Shown: positions 1 to 12,552 of the stretch, one piece after another | How the letters are laid out: every line of letters begins with the position of its first letter | How positions within the stretch are numbered: the stretch's first letter is position 1 | NCBI GenBank assembly: GCA_026745465.1 | Contig: JACYXH010000802.1 | Coordinates: forward strand, 2,281,501 to 2,345,500 | Source: Lota lota | Lineage: Eukaryota; Chordata; Actinopteri; Gadiformes; Lotidae | Reading direction: 5' to 3' | DNA: 64,000 nt | Made by a program: the position numbers and the translations under genes | Notes under the pieces: model-generated | Databases searched by the model: none | Told to the model about the DNA's origin: nothing | The model's input: only the letters and a program-made list of their open reading frames with translations

Positions 1-519
1 CCGGTGGACCAGCAGGCCTACTACCGCTCCTACTTCCTCTTCATCTTTGCCATTGAATTTGTGGCGCCCGTGATCATCATGGCGATGTGCTACGTTCGCA
101 TCTCCCGCGAGCTGTGGTTCAAGAGCGTGCCGGGCTTCCAGACGGAGCAGATCAAGAAGCGGCTGCGCTGCCGCCGCAAGACGGTCATGGTGCTGATCGG
201 GATCCTCACGGCGTACGTTCTGTGCTGGGCGCCGTACTACGCCTACACCATACTGCGGGACTTCCACCCCACGGTCATCTCGGGACAGCGCCACTCGCTG
301 GTGGCCTTCTACATCATTGAGTGCATCGCCATGAGCAACAGCATGATTAACACCTTCTGCTTCGTCAGCGTCAAGAACAACACGGTCAAGTACCTGAAAA
401 AGATTGTGCTGCTGCGCTGGAAGTCCACGTACGCGCCCAGCAAGGCCGCAGAAGACACCGATCTCAGGACATGCTCCATGCCCGTTACAGAGGAAGAAGA
501 GTGCATCCGGCTGAAATAG
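1..519 (+). CDS. prokr1: Prokineticin receptor (probably prokr1), 3' terminal exon, partial
   Basis: This is the last coding exon of a class A G protein-coupled receptor for the secreted peptides prokineticin 1/2; family members sit in the plasma membrane and couple mainly to Gq. The frame is open from base 1 and ends at TAG 517-519, giving 172 residues, so the 5' part lies outside the window. Visible in order are the end of extracellular loop 2 ([11 protein letters not shown]), TM5, the basic third intracellular loop with [20 protein letters not shown]6 with the CWAP motif, and TM7 with NSMINTFCF, the family's variant of NPxxY. The tail ends in CIRLK, as I recall for vertebrate prokineticin receptors. 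By length it corresponds to about residue 213 onward of a 384-393 aa receptor. PROKR1 and PROKR2 are very similar here; prokr1 is preferred because pleckstrin lies 24 kb away, as near human PROKR1. The apparent start inside the exon is not a real initiation codon. Confidence 0.9.
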   Translation, partial: PVDQQAYYRSYFLFIFAIEFVAPVIIMAMCYVRISRELWFKSVPGFQTEQIKKRLRCRRKTVMVLIGILTAYVLCWAPYYAYTILRDFHPTVISGQRHSLVAFYIIECIAMSNSMINTFCFVSVKNNTVKYLKKIVLLRWKSTYAPSKAAEDTDLRTCSMPVTEEEECIRLK

Positions 520-1640
520 AAAGGATGGGGGCAAGAGAGAGCGCAGGAGTGTGGGGGGCTTTTTGGATTGTAATGGTGGGCACTCAGGTGGTTGTTAAGA
601 AACATTGCACAGTGGTTAGCGATAATGACATTGAGACCGGCGTTTTGTATGGCCATGAAACTGTATCCCAAAAGGTGTTTTCAGCAGGGCAAGAAAGGTC
701 GATTCATCTGAATAAAAAACTCATACCATGGACATTGTGTTGGTTGAATAGGACCACAAAAGATTTTGTGATGTACATATGAATGTAAGTTATTTTTGTG
801 CAATCTTTAAATGTTCTATATAAAGTTTGTAAATGTGATGGCATTAAGAGTTGTATTTTTTCAAAGAGCTGTGAAGAATTCCTTTTCATTTTGCTTTATG
901 GTATATGTGAAGGGCTTTATGTTATCTAAGATAAAATACACTCTGTCTAACTAATTAACTTAACGTGTTTGATAGCAGATGCTGCTGTTACAGTTCTATG
1001 TTTACAGGTTATGATGACACTTTAATGTACAGTATGTCTTCCACTGACAAAATGTACATTCCACAAGATCCATAGCCTCTTATCCAAAACCCAACTCAAG
1101 GGATTTTCTTCACTTGACGAGATTCCCACTGTCAATATCAAATATGATATTGACATACGAATGCCATTTATGATATTGTCAGCTTGGTCTTTACTGCATA
1201 CTTACCAGTTTAATTGACAATAAAAGCCATATAAACAGTCAACAAACCATACGATAACCCCACTTTGAGTGCATTTTTACAATTTACCACAGTCTTTTGA
1301 TAAGCTATGTGATATGGTATCCTTCTTGGGGAGTTATGTATGTGTACAGAGATGGTAAAGCAACCAAAGACAACAACACTGAGTGATTGCAGGATTATAG
1401 GAAATGAACAGCTAAATCTTGAATGTATCGGAAGACACCGAAGACATGTACAAACTATTATAAATGTTTTTTCTTTTAGATAATTATTATGAGTACAGGA
1501 CTATGAGTACAAGTTACGTTAACATATTATAACGTAAAATCCAAGACAACCGGGGTAGATTAACGGCACTAGTCAGATAGTTTACTGAGGATATTGCTGT
1601 ATGTGTTTGTGGTAATTACAAATAAAAACAGTTTCTTCTA
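520..1640 (+). other. Likely 3' UTR of the prokineticin receptor and downstream flank
   Basis: No reading frame of interest follows the TAG. AATAAA polyadenylation signals on the plus strand occur at 711-716, 1219-1224 and 1621-1626. The first is the simplest choice and gives a 3' UTR of about 0.2 kb; use of the later ones would extend it to about 1.1 kb. The sequence is AT-rich and unique-looking. Which signal is used cannot be told from DNA alone. Confidence 0.5.
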
Positions 1641-4429
1641 TTTATGAAATTTGTATTTTGCTGTTCGTATGTTATGTACTTTCAACTAGCCACACTATTA
1701 ACGCATGGTTAATCAATTGTGGATCAATTCCGTGTGTAATAAAACAGTGCACAGAAAACTGCTGTGTTCCTATTTTTATTCAATATCACTCAATAACTCA
1801 CAGTAAACTGACAGAAAACAGAAAATTAAATTTAGATGGCGTTTAAACGTACAGATTTGGTGCTTGGCTTTCAGGCGTTTACAACTACCTCTGTTCCAAC
1901 AGTGTACCAAACACACACCGCATCATTGAAGAGACGGAGCGATGGAATCAGAGAGAGAGAGAAACAGGTAGCAGAGAAAGAGAGGGAGCTTTGATTTAGA
2001 CCACGCAGTGAAGTGGACGCTGACCTAATTCCTCGTCCGTCTTCCGGCGGCGGTGCTCATCAGACTGTTTAATACGACACTGGTAAAATATACTGTATAA
2101 CCTAGCTCGCAGCGCAATCAAGTGTTATTCATCTCTTGGCGGTGGTGTTGGTGGTGGTCGCCAATAAGATAATCAACCTTTATGATGTAATGACCCTTGG
2201 ACCCCGGAGGTGAGAGTTAAAGGGTTAACTAAACTACCGGACAGGAACTGTTTAGTTCCCAATAGTGTTTATTTACTCAATGCTATTTGGATACGTTTGT
2301 GAGCTCGTGCATTTCAACATTCACAATACACATTGAAATAACGACAGGCATTGTTTATCTTATAAATTATTATTAGACCATTATTATTATTATTATTATG
2401 TTTATTATATTTATTTATGTAATGTTTTTCGTATCGCTTATTCATTTCTTATTTTGTATCTACGTCTTGAATGGATTTCCATTTATTAACAAGCAGAGGC
2501 ACCAATTGTATTCATTGATCCAAGAAAATGCGTAGCTTTGTCTTATCTTTTTTCTTTTTCTTTTTGAAATCTTTGTAATAATCGTAATAGTTATAGTAGT
2601 GATACAAATAATAATAACGATAATGTATGCTATTTAGTGGAAATGTTAGTCCTACAATCTGACCTACAAGTGTGTACATACATTTCTTAGCATGGGAAGT
2701 CCCATTGTGAATTGAACCAGTAGCCCACAGCTAAAGCCATGCTCCCACAATTGAACAACAGTCCCCCATTGTGAATGTTTGTGAGATTGACAGGGATGTC
2801 TACTCTTGCCTGAAACCTGCCATTAGGTCAGACAGAAGATCTTTTGATTTACTGGTTATCATTCACTTTCGGTGGTAACTTTCTGGCTTCATGGTTTCTT
2901 GAGGTTTCTGACAGCAACACTTTGCTATTATTATTTATATGACCGCCTTGCTTACAAAGTGAATAAATGCTTTAATTATTTGTGACTCAAAGAAGAAAAA
3001 TAGCGATGACATTGTACAGAAAGAGACTTGCTTCCTACCGCATGTCTCTCTCCCTCTCTATTTTTCATTCTGTTACTCTCTCCCTCCTCTCTCCCACCTC
3101 TCTCTATGCCTGCCTCCTTCCCTCTCTCGCTCTTTCACTCTTAACATCTAAGTCTATCTCTCTCTCCCTCCTTTCTCTCTTCCGCTGTATCTCCATCTCT
3201 CTCACTCCCTAATTCACTTTCTGTGTGGGTGCGTGCATGTGTGTGTGTGTTTTGAATGCACAAAGCAAATGAATAGATTATCCCCAACTATGCGGTTGAT
3301 GGACATTTATGAAGTATGTCATTGTGATAATAAATTAACCATAATAATATCCTCTGTCAAAAAAATACAGCAAAGCACTTACGCACATAGAAAACATGAT
3401 GTATGCGTCGCCAGGATTTGTAAAGTAGCAGCAATTACATAATTTACCTGTTCTTTCTAGGTAACTGGGCGGGTCATATCCTAATGGCACCCCAGGTTAG
3501 GGGAGAAATGCTGCTGTATATGGAATGGACTCAGCACTCAGGTTATTTACTAAAAGTGTACGTAATATGTGTCTTTCCATTTCACCTGGGCCCCCCCAAG
3601 TCATCCCAAAAATCGATACACAGCTCCCGAGCACTGAGTAAAACGAAGTAAACATAAAAACAACAGCATCATTCCTAGTGATGGGTGAAGCCCCTCTGTA
3701 AACAGGAACTCTTAGTAGTGGATATGGTGCTCAATGCCACAGATCAACACCTGGGTAATTATATCTTCAAGCAGAGCAGCTCTGAGGACATAGACACGGT
3801 GAGCAACAACAGGGATGTTAAGGTCAACCTTGTGACCAATCCAAACCCAATGCCTGTTCCCTTCTCTCACTCTCACATGGCCCAGAGCTGTGTGTTTGTG
3901 TGTGTAAAATTGTGTCTGTGTGCCTGTGTGTGTGTGTGCATGTGTTTGCTGGCGGAAGAATCGATCACCGGTCATGAATAATGGCTAGGATTTCAGGCTC
4001 ATTTAGCCCCGACTTTAGAATAATCAAATCAATGCGTGCCTTTGTTTTTACCATTTCAACCAGGAACTCACCACCTCAAATCTAGGAATTTGGAGGTGGA
4101 AGGAGATCTGTCTTGATTTAAGGTGTTTTCATGAGTGAAAATGCCAATGTAATTCATGTGTTTTAAACTGGTATAGGCCTATTAAATAGTATACATATAA
4201 CTCTGAATGCTAAATCAGTATAACGATTCAAGTCTCTAATTGTTATGAGAGAACAAAATTCTCAGATATACCGTATGCAGGATGGATACTTTTTAAGATG
4301 TACGTCTGAGTATAGTTCATAGCACAGCAGATATTGTACCCTGCCTTGAATCAATCTAAAATGTGTCCGATTATTTCATTAACAAATTGAATATGTATTC
4401 AAATGGAGTCTAAAATAGAGTCCCCCTTA
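1641..4429. other. Intergenic DNA, no gene seen
   Basis: AT-rich unique-looking sequence. It holds a GA-rich patch near 1951-1990, an ATT-rich patch at 2365-2420, a pyrimidine-rich stretch (CTCTC/TCCC) at about 3040-3210, and a degenerate TG tract at 3885-3945. All open frames are short and lack codon signatures. Confidence 0.5.
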
Positions 4430-4870
4430 AACTTGCAGGGCAACATAGTTCAACTCCCTGCCAAAAGGAACTAGGTTCAATCCCCAATGTCTGCAACTAC
4501 CTAGGTATGTGTTACAATCTGCCTAACCCCTACCTGTCTGAATTCACTGTAGGCCCATTATATCCCTCGTCCCATCAGAAATCCTTACCCCTACCTGAAT
4601 ACACTGTAAATCCCTTTCATCCCCAGTCCCATCAGAAATACTTACTCAAGACTGAAATTCACTGTGTGTTTCCCTTACCTCTTGATCTCTTATGTGGACA
4701 TCTTATGTTGTTTATATTGCTTTGGTATTGCTTTACCATTTCTTTTCTTGCTGTATTTTGTGTTTATATTGCTTGTGTGTTTATTACTATTTATTTATAC
4801 TACATGTTTCTGGCTTGAGTTTAGCAAATTATTTCTTCCAGGATCAATAAAGTAATCTGAATCTGAATCG
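4430..4870 (+). repeat. SINE/LINE-type 3' tail fragment
   Basis: The left part contains a tRNA-SINE-like phrase (ggttcaatccccaatgtctg near 4471-4490). The right part ends in a stretch of the form 'cttccaggatcaataaagtaatctgaatctgaatc' split around 4838-4869, the type of terminal tail I associate with teleost LINE/SINE copies. Two near-identical internal phrases (around 4553-4580 and 4612-4640, both with ccatcagaaat) suggest a short internal duplication. Family assignment is from memory and not certain. Confidence 0.45.
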
Positions 4871-7839
4871 ATCACAAAACAAATCCTGAGAACAATACCA
4901 TCTCTCCAACGGTCTCTTGTTAACTTCTTTTTTCAACATGTGAAACACATTACATTTTCGCTTTGGGTTGTAAAATACCATTACTCTCACTATAATGACT
5001 GCTTGCCTATTTTGAAGTCCTCAAACTCATTGGAACAACAATATACAGACAAAACATATTTTATATATTACGTTACGGGGAAAAATCAAGCTATAATTTG
5101 ACTATTGCAATTTCAATTATTAAGAGACTCAGTAATGCAATCACATTTGGAAATTAATAAAGATATTTTATTTTCCAAGAGGGAAATAGGTTTAGCTCCA
5201 GGGTGATGGGAAATAATACAAATAACTTTGATTATATAGTTTTGCATTGATTCATCATCTCAGTGTTTTCCAGGATATCCATGTATATCTTAGTCTTTCT
5301 AAGTTTATTAGAAATCTGTTCACTCAGTGGGTTCAAATTCACTATAATAGCGACTCATTCAGGTTGACTCTATGGCATTGAAAATATCCACTGTCAGTTC
5401 TTGTAGTATATTTATCAAGTCCGCTTTAACATTTGGGATCCTACAAGGCTGATTTGTTTGTGATTAGTTGTACTAGTCTAAATTATATTTAAATTAGATA
5501 CATGATCACCTACCACCTTTAGTCATTAAACAGACACTTTTGTTAAAAGCAACTAATGGATGAAGCTGAATTCAGATACATGCCATTAAATGGCAGGTAG
5601 GGGTGTTTCTCAACAATGCCTACGTCTTAGGCTGCAGACTTTGGGTATCAAACCCAGTACCCTTTAGCTGAGAGTCGAACTCCCAAGCTATCACAGTATC
5701 CTGCCTTCCTACACCATTGTTCTGACTGGAATAATGTCATTTGTAATGTTTATCACATGAAATATACATATTTCAACAACACAAGTCTCAGATACAGAGG
5801 AAAGGCAAACTGATTAGCTTATTGAAAAAATATCATTAAACATATTATGGGAATTAATTCAGCCACTTTCTAGGTATAATACACTTGCCTGGGAAGTTCA
5901 ATAAAATCCTCGGTAGGCCTATGTTTTAATGATTTCTCATTAAGGCTTTTGAACTCTTCCATCAAAAACACCAACTTAAGTACTTCGGAGAATAACTGTG
6001 TTTCCAGCATAATGACCTTATTAATCAAGTCACTTGAGTTCCTGTCGAAGGGAAACCAAGCTTTAATGACAAATTATAAGTTAAGTACCCATGCAATAAG
6101 TATCCTCAACTGGAAAATCGTTTTTTTTAAACACGATAAATGAAAAACAAATGGACATGATGCACTCATCAGGTGAACGGTCGGTTTGCAAAGCAGGAAA
6201 GACAGAGCGATGTTGCTCATTTTTTTGGTGAAGGAACACGAGGAGTTGGCTCCCTAAAGAAGTCTAATGAAGATGAGCTAAATACTAAAGCTTTGGCCAT
6301 GAATTTGTAATCATTAGTGAGAATACAGGGATATGATCAGGCTATTTAGAATGAGTGCTATTAAGCACTCATTCTATTAAGTGGATTAAAGCTAGGGTGG
6401 GCAATATATTTTAGAAGCATTTTTGTCGTATTTGTTTAAATGCTCTTTACATGCCGACAGCAATCAATAAATCAAATGCTCTGTCAAGATAATGAAAACA
6501 GTTCTGTATCTGTAGCTGTCGCATGCAAGCCTGTCCATTCCAATTTGGCTCATTGTGTTGTATAATGGAGTTGTGGTGTTGTGTGTTGTATGGATTTGTG
6601 GTGTTATGTTTGGTGTTTTATAGGTTTGTAGTGTTGTAGTATGGTGTTAGATTTTTTATCAGTGACAGTTTATGGCATGATACCCCCTGTAGCTAAGGGC
6701 CACGTTGTGCTTCCAGGAACACCGGTAACATGCTTCGTAGCACTTTGGTTCACATTGTCTCGCTCTTATGGCCATTTATCTATAAGCATTATTTCTATGT
6801 GATGGCACAAAAGTAAGATGACAAAGCCAAAGCAGTTCCAGTTTCACGTAGCATTTCACAGCATACATGACGCCACACATCATAACAGATGTTGATCCTT
6901 CCTGTCCCTTGTCTTCCCTTTGTCTCGTTAGTCAAATGTGTTTCAGCTGTGTTCATTATTATTCATGGACGTAAAATCCACCAGGACTTACGAAGGACCG
7001 GCGTAGTATTTGTTTGTATGTGTAATGAGTTTATCAAAGGCCACGACACTAGTACTCCCAGCCTGGAAAATACTGCACATACACACCTTCTTGGTACTAC
7101 TTGAGCCATGCAGGGTGCAATGTTATTTCAAATTGAATTATTTTATCGATCATGTTGTGCATAATCATCACAGCGACGTCTGAGGTGTAGCAAATGCAGG
7201 ACCGGCCTCGCCCTTTCGGCACGATTCCCTGCTGCACGACATTTGTCAAGGCAAGTGTTTCATTTGTGCACCTGAGGGCCGGTGTTTTATAGATGGGGCC
7301 ATATATTAGCCCTTCCTGTCGCTTGTACTCTCCACAGGATCTGCTGTTGCTTAAATTAAACGCTCTCCACTTGTCCAGCCGTCCCGCTTCATTGCTTCTT
7401 CCCATGGGCTGAGTGTTATTAGAGCTAACCTTCACCAGGCAGGGATGTGACGAAACCGCTGCCCGAAGTAAATACAAAACCATTAAAATGACATTGCAGT
7501 GCACCTATTCTCATCCCTTGGTCACGATGCCTGACACGCACATTTGCGCACACACGCACCTACACAATACACACTGCAGCAGCATTTTGGGGTAAATTAG
7601 GGAGGGCCTGTGTTCCTCTATTCTGTGTTTGTGTGTGTGTGAGTGTGTGCTAGGACATGACATCGTGGGTATCATGAGTATAATCAATGATCTTCTTTGT
7701 GTAGCTGACTATGAGAAAACAACGTCTGAAGCCTAACTCATGAAAGAAGAACGGTGAGGTCATGTTCAGCACGCCATCCTGTTTTATACTTGTTTTTTTT
7801 AAGATTTGCTTGTATGTCAAATATGATATTCCACTCCTA
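4871..7839. other. Intergenic DNA with two weak repeat remnants
   Basis: No gene is seen. Positions 5520-5710 look like a reversed tRNA-SINE remnant (phrases such as tatcaaacccagtacc and gagagtcgaactccc). Positions 6389-6500 carry a dispersed repeat (gctagggtgggcaatat, then ttttagaagcattttt) with a diverged inverted relative at about 41395-41455. The rest is AT-rich unique-looking sequence, with a TG-rich stretch at 6550-6650. Confidence 0.4.
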
Positions 7840-8021
7840 ACCCTCTCTGGAAGGAGGGATAACCCACTCTGTGTTCCTTTTCAAGATTTCTTCCTTGTTA
7901 TGAAGGGAGTTTTCTCTTGCCTTTTGGGCTAGGGTTAGGGGTTGTCGTAAATATATCGCCTGTAAAGCCCTTTGAGACTGTTACTGTGATTATGGGCTAT
8001 ACAATTAAAATTGACTTGACT
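7840..8021 (+). repeat. LINE-type 3' end fragment
   Basis: The stretch runs from 'ctggaaggagggat' to a terminal 'caattaaaattgacttgac', a 3' end common to teleost non-LTR retrotransposon copies as I recall them. A second related copy in the opposite direction lies in plek intron 3 (26785-26882); both share the block around 'ccactctgtgttcctt' and 'tcttccttg'. Only the 3' end is present, as expected of 5'-truncated insertions. Confidence 0.6.
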
Positions 8022-8806
8022 GCTCAAGAGTTTAGTGATTGCGTGACACATTTGTTGTGCTGAGAGTAAAATCACTTTCTAAATGTTTACTGAATATCCA
8101 TTTGTTGAATAGCTCTTGTAGCATACACTTTGGATTCTTTATTGGCCACCATCGTGGCTTGTGTGCACCCCTGCATGTTCTGTCGCTTAATTTATTTTCT
8201 GATAGAGCAAACAACATGGAAGCAATCAAAGACTAACTTGCTGAGGTTTTCAAATATGTTGATTTGTATGGGACACATCATCCTCACATTATGAATATCA
8301 TTAGTTCAAAATTATTCTGACTTAGTTATAATGAATGGCGAGACATTGTTTTGGCAGTTTATAAGCAGATTAGATACATAAAACTGCTCAGACAGCGGCT
8401 ATTGCACACAGAAGAGCTTTACTATTTCACAATGTTCAATATTTCACACGTCTAGTTAATCTTAATTGTTCTCTCTCTCTCTCTTTCTCTCGGACATAGG
8501 AGAAGAATCCCTTCTCCTGGGATAGCTGTATAGTGCAGTCGGGTGAGGATACGTAGTATGATGGCAAAGCAACTGATAGTCCAATTAGGCAAATAAGCTT
8601 TCAATAAAAGTCAACAATAGACAGCAGCATCGGCAGAGGACCAAACAATGATTGACATAACAAGTCAGACTCTGATTGACAACGGCAGATAATTGTGGCT
8701 TCGTAAATCACAGACAGTCAGAAAGAGTGGAGAGGGATGTGCTCAGAATTAAACTCAGAACTATGTCAAGAATTAGGTCCTATCACACTATACCCTCACA
8801 CAGGGG

Positions 8807-8809
<3 letters not shown>
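8022..8809. other. Intergenic DNA, no gene seen
   Basis: AT-rich unique sequence with a short CT tract at 8470-8490. Short open frames on both strands at 8032-8236 overlap each other and resemble no family I know. Confidence 0.4.

Positions 8810-8880
<71 letters not shown>
8810..8880. repeat. (CA)35 microsatellite
   Basis: An uninterrupted CA tract of 35 units spans 8811-8880. Histidine/threonine open frames through it are artefacts. Confidence 0.98.
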
Positions 8881-8881
<1 letters not shown>

Positions 8882-9775
8882 TAGGATTGCAATCAGAGAG
8901 CATGGCAGGGATAGAGTCAAGTGTTTAGGCTGTCAGGACTTAACATTTTCCAATTGGAAGATTAACATACCCTATCTATGCAAAATCAATAATTCCACAG
9001 TAATTTCTCATTCATAACATTGTTGTCAGAAAAACACTGGATGGATGAGCACCCACCCACATTGATGCTTGGGTGCATTCCCTGTCACGCGGGCTATCAG
9101 CTAATCCAGCAGCAGATACTGGAGGGATGAGCACACTGCACACTGTGACAGCACGTTTTTCTACAATGTTTTATCATTTAATAGCTTCAGTCCTCAGGGG
9201 AACCATCACCCATTAAAGCCCGACAGCTCATCTGGGGAGAGAGAAAAAATAGCTACTTGAAAATAGCCCCGTTTTTACAACAGTTATTTAGATCAATCTG
9301 CCGTTGCCACAGAAAGCAGTTGAACAAAAAAGGATTTTAACTGAACCAATTGAAAACAACCCTTCAGCATTAAATGTAGAAGAAGCAAATGCAGTTACCA
9401 TTGGCTATGTTACTTATATTACCATGGCACAAAGAAAAAAACAAAACAGCGTTCAGAGGGTCAACAGGCCTCCTGTTTGTATTACGACAGTTGAATGAAT
9501 GCAGGCCATTCCAGATTGCTGTGCTTTTACAGCTTCATCTCCAGCAGAAGCATCCAGACTTTGCCTTTGAAAGACCCCATAGAGAGCCAAGAACATGCTG
9601 CACATGAAGTACAGATGGCTTGTATTTTTATCTAGTCTAGTTATTAGTGTAAATGTATTGATAGGGTAAGGGTTAGAATATGATATTTTCTAGGTTCACA
9701 GTGAGACAGCAAGAGAGAGCGAGCGAGAGCTATATATAGAAATAGATTATGTACATATATCTTTTATATCTACAT
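8881..9775. other. Intergenic DNA, no gene seen
   Basis: No convincing coding sequence. A short GA-rich run (agagagcgagcgagag) lies at 9713-9730, followed by a TATATA stretch. Confidence 0.4.
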
Positions 9776-9860
9776 CAGTGCCTATGATTTCTGGGGGGGG
9801 ATTCCCCCCTTAAATGCTTCACATAGGGGGGGATTTCACTTTGCTGGGGGGGGGGGGAAC
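9776..9860 (-). repeat. Possible terminal region of the neighbouring hAT element, G-rich
   Basis: The segment begins cagtgcctatg and contains G8 (9793-9800), a CCCCCC run, another G run, and G12 (9846-9857). Starting with CAG and lying just beyond the 3' end of the decayed hAT transposase, it could be that element's terminus. The matching opposite end was not found, so this is weak. Confidence 0.25.
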
Positions 9861-9909
9861 TACTTGTGAGCTTGACCATCATGTCCTATTCTTACCTCAG
9901 ATTGCATGT

Positions 9910-10286
9910 TGTCAGGGTCAGTTGCTGGCGGGGCAGCAGGAACAAGGAGGGATAGATCCAAATGCAGACGACTCATAACGTAACAAAAAAGGTGCCTTTA
10001 ATAAAGTAACTCAATATCTCTGTTCCGTGAACAGGCAGAAAACACTACAATTTGGGAACCACGAGGAATAAGGGACATGACAAAAAACAACGAACTGACA
10101 AAGGAACAAAGGAAGTACACATGTATATATGGGGAGACACTGATCGGGGAATGAGGTGCAGGTGGAAAGCTTGTGACAAAGACGCACAGGGGAGTGGAAT
10201 AAAGTGATTGGAAAAGTCTAAGGACATCTGGTGGACAGGGGGAGAACGAACACTAAACAACAAAAAGACAAAGTCAGATCATGACA
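9910..10286 (-). mobile_element. Candidate solo LTR (Ty3/gypsy-like)
   Basis: Read on the minus strand the segment begins TGTCATGATC and ends TGACCCTGACA, the TG...CA borders of an LTR. It is 377 bp long, has a TATATA stretch near the middle (about 10120-10130) and an ATAAAG/TTATTAAAG region about 90 bp before its end. The flanking pentamers (9905-9909 and 10287-10291) match at only three of five positions, so a target duplication is not proven. It has the same architecture as the LTRs at 12570 and 15829 and lies between the hAT coding remnant and the possible hAT terminus. Confidence 0.5.
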
Positions 10287-10396
10287 CGTCTTCGTTCTCC
10301 CTCAACTCTATCTCTTTCTCCTTCTCCTCTCTTAGCTGCATCAGTGTCCTTAGTCTTTATATTGGTGGCTCCCCCTGCTCTCGTATGCTTTCTCTA

Positions 10397-11790
10397 TTAA
10401 TTCCCTGTCTCCTGTCTCCTATGCTTCATCTCTTTCCACTTGATAACAGCTCTGTTAAAATCAAACTGCTTTCGGGGAGAGCCAAGCTCTGAAACCAGAT
10501 TGGGGAGGTTTGTATTACTTAGTGCATTTCTGAATTTAGTTTTGATCCTGTTTTGTGTGCTGAATCCACGTTCACATGACACACTTGCAATTGGTCTGAT
10601 CATAGCTATCTTGATGAGTTTCTGCATTTCAGTGAATACAACACTATGTCCATGCAACACAGTCTCTGTAAACTGTTGAAAGGAAAATGAAGCATACGAG
10701 TCACTGGAGACCATGACTTGCTTCAGCATTGCAAACTCTGACTGAGCTTCTTCTGCACTTGCATTACACGAGAAGTGTATCAGTAGGTTTTCAAGTTTCT
10801 CTGCACTATAGAGAGAGACATTCTCAGAGGACTGTTTTGCCACACTGGCTTTTTTGGATTCCAAAATAGTGAACCATGACAGAATATACATTATATTGTG
10901 TCAACAGGGAATCTTCTATCAATTTCATCTATCAAGGATCCCACATACCTGCTCTTCATGTCATCAAAGGCTGGTTTTTGAGTGTGGACGTCAAAAAACT
11001 TGAGCAATGAGGAATTCCTCTTCTGCAGGGCCATGGTGGACTATTATTTCTCTAAGCGCTTCTTTGGTACCTTAAACAACTGGTTGGCCTTTGGAGAAGT
11101 CCAGATCTCCTCTTTGAAAATGCTTTGAAAGAAGGACCACATGCATTAGTGCATCCTTCATTGTGTGACAGAGGGCCACAAAGTTGAACTGTCTGACAGC
11201 TGTCAGTAGGCCTTTGGCTTTGTCACAGTCCTGGGTGTTGGAGGCAAACATGTGCTCCAGGACATCTCTCAGGGCTTTCGGTGATCTGCACACCACTGAC
11301 ACAGCATTGTGAATCGACAGCCACCAGTGAGGTGGCTGTCAATTCACAATGCTGTATGTAGCTGGGTAAACTTAAATTAGGGCTCATCCAACTGTTTCTG
11401 CAACTCATGCAGCTGTCGGGATGTGGCCTTTCTGTGACTCACCAATTGATGTACAGAAACACTGTCTCCAGCTAACATCTCTGCTCTCTCTTTCTCAAAC
11501 ACTGACTCACTCTTGATATTTATTGTCTGACAGTCTGTAGCACTTTGAATTCATGTGAGAGTTGAAAAATATCTGGTGTCTCTCTCATGAGTTCTTGTTA
11601 CAACACTCACATGTCAATACACTTACACTGCGCAAATACAGTGAATGGGCTGAGCTGCATTCTGCTTTTCCTACTTTGTCATCCTCACTGTTTACTATGA
11701 CTGGTGCTTTTGACAGCATCAAGACTACCATCTGTGCTCATTTCTCTCTGCATTTTACAAACTTCGCAGAGTCGAGCATCTAGAGTTCAC
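10397..11790 (-). pseudogene. Decayed hAT-family transposase (ZNF862-like)
   Basis: On the minus strand this is a broken transposase-like gene read in several frames. From its 5' side: a zinc-finger-like patch (CECCNKN...) around 11560-11620; then WLSIHNAVSVVCRSP and a segment ending VVLLSKHFQRGDLDFSK (about 11080-11335) followed by an in-frame TAA; a shifted fragment FFDVHTQKPAFDDMKSRYVG (about 10905-11015), also ending in TAA; and a C-terminal 164-codon piece (10397-10891). That last piece carries SCERGFSTQNRIKTKFRNAL, the hAT dimerisation signature. In the family this protein cuts and pastes hAT DNA transposons; some relatives are annotated as ZNF862-like. Several frameshifts and stops show it cannot encode an active enzyme. 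The 5' boundary is approximate. Confidence 0.8.
11302..11354. repeat. 24-bp near-perfect inverted repeat inside the hAT relic
   Basis: Left arm 11302-11325 (starts CAGCATTGTGAATCG) and right arm 11331-11354 pair with one mismatch around the 5-nt spacer AGTGA. One arm is the WLSIHNAV coding segment of the transposase, so the other arm is an inverted duplicate of it. Confidence 0.95.
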
Positions 11791-12552
11791 AAAATTGCAA
11801 TCCATCTACTAAAACACAGGAGTTTTTAGTTTCAACCTTGTCAACAATAAGACAAACTGTACAATTGCTTTCAGCTGCATTTCAAAAGACCCTGTCTCAT
11901 TAAGGTAGCTTACAACTTGGAACTAAGTAACACAGTGTACTTGTCAACAAAACTCCACTTGCAATAAGGATGCTTTCTGTGATAGTCCGCCTCATTGGAT
12001 ATATCTGAGCTTAGCATGGAATGTAGATGGACAGAGCATATGATAGATATAAAACATAGATGTACACCATCAGCACAACATCAGTTGTGATGTACACAAT
12101 TGATGTAAATGTACATCATACATGTACATGCATGATGTACTTTTGATACAGTAGTATGTGCAATATCTTCTCGGCTGCTGTTTAAAAAAACAAATGTATG
12201 ATGCAAAAGGGGACTTTATGATTGGGCACAAAAAACAATGATTGATTATTTATAATTAGATTTATAAGTAATTATAATTGCACCTTTTCCTGTGGATTTG
12301 TAATTTGTCATCTCGTGCTCCTGTGCCCTATTATAAATTGGATTTGACTGGAGTGTCTGTCCTGCAGTGTTCAAATTGGTCCACTGAGTGGAATTTTTTA
12401 TTTTTATTTGAGTGTACAAATCGGACTCCCTATGTCGTGCACTAGTTTATACCCAAAAGGCACAATGCAACAGATGAACACTTTATTCCGATCTACATAC
12501 AGGTTATTTATGCAAATGAGCTGTCACAGCTCTTGAAATCTAATCAACAGTG
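11791..12552. other. Non-coding DNA with a GATGTACA-rich palindromic patch
   Basis: No gene is seen. Positions 12050-12140 repeat the word GATGTACA in both orientations, and 12111-12140 form a 30-bp palindrome with a single mismatched pair. Confidence 0.6.

Noticed and set aside
87-671. Frames overlapping the receptor exon in other phases or on the minus strand
   Set aside because: Shadows of the GPCR coding frame and 3' UTR.
7097-7504. 135-codon minus-strand frame
   Set aside because: Length is within chance for this window; no domain, no splice context and no repeat similarity was recognised.
8676-9017. Histidine/threonine-rich open frames (also at 13340-13812, 17133-17471, 32029-32383, 32540-33078, 41789-41977)
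   Set aside because: They are translations of (AC)n microsatellites; no codon structure outside the tract.
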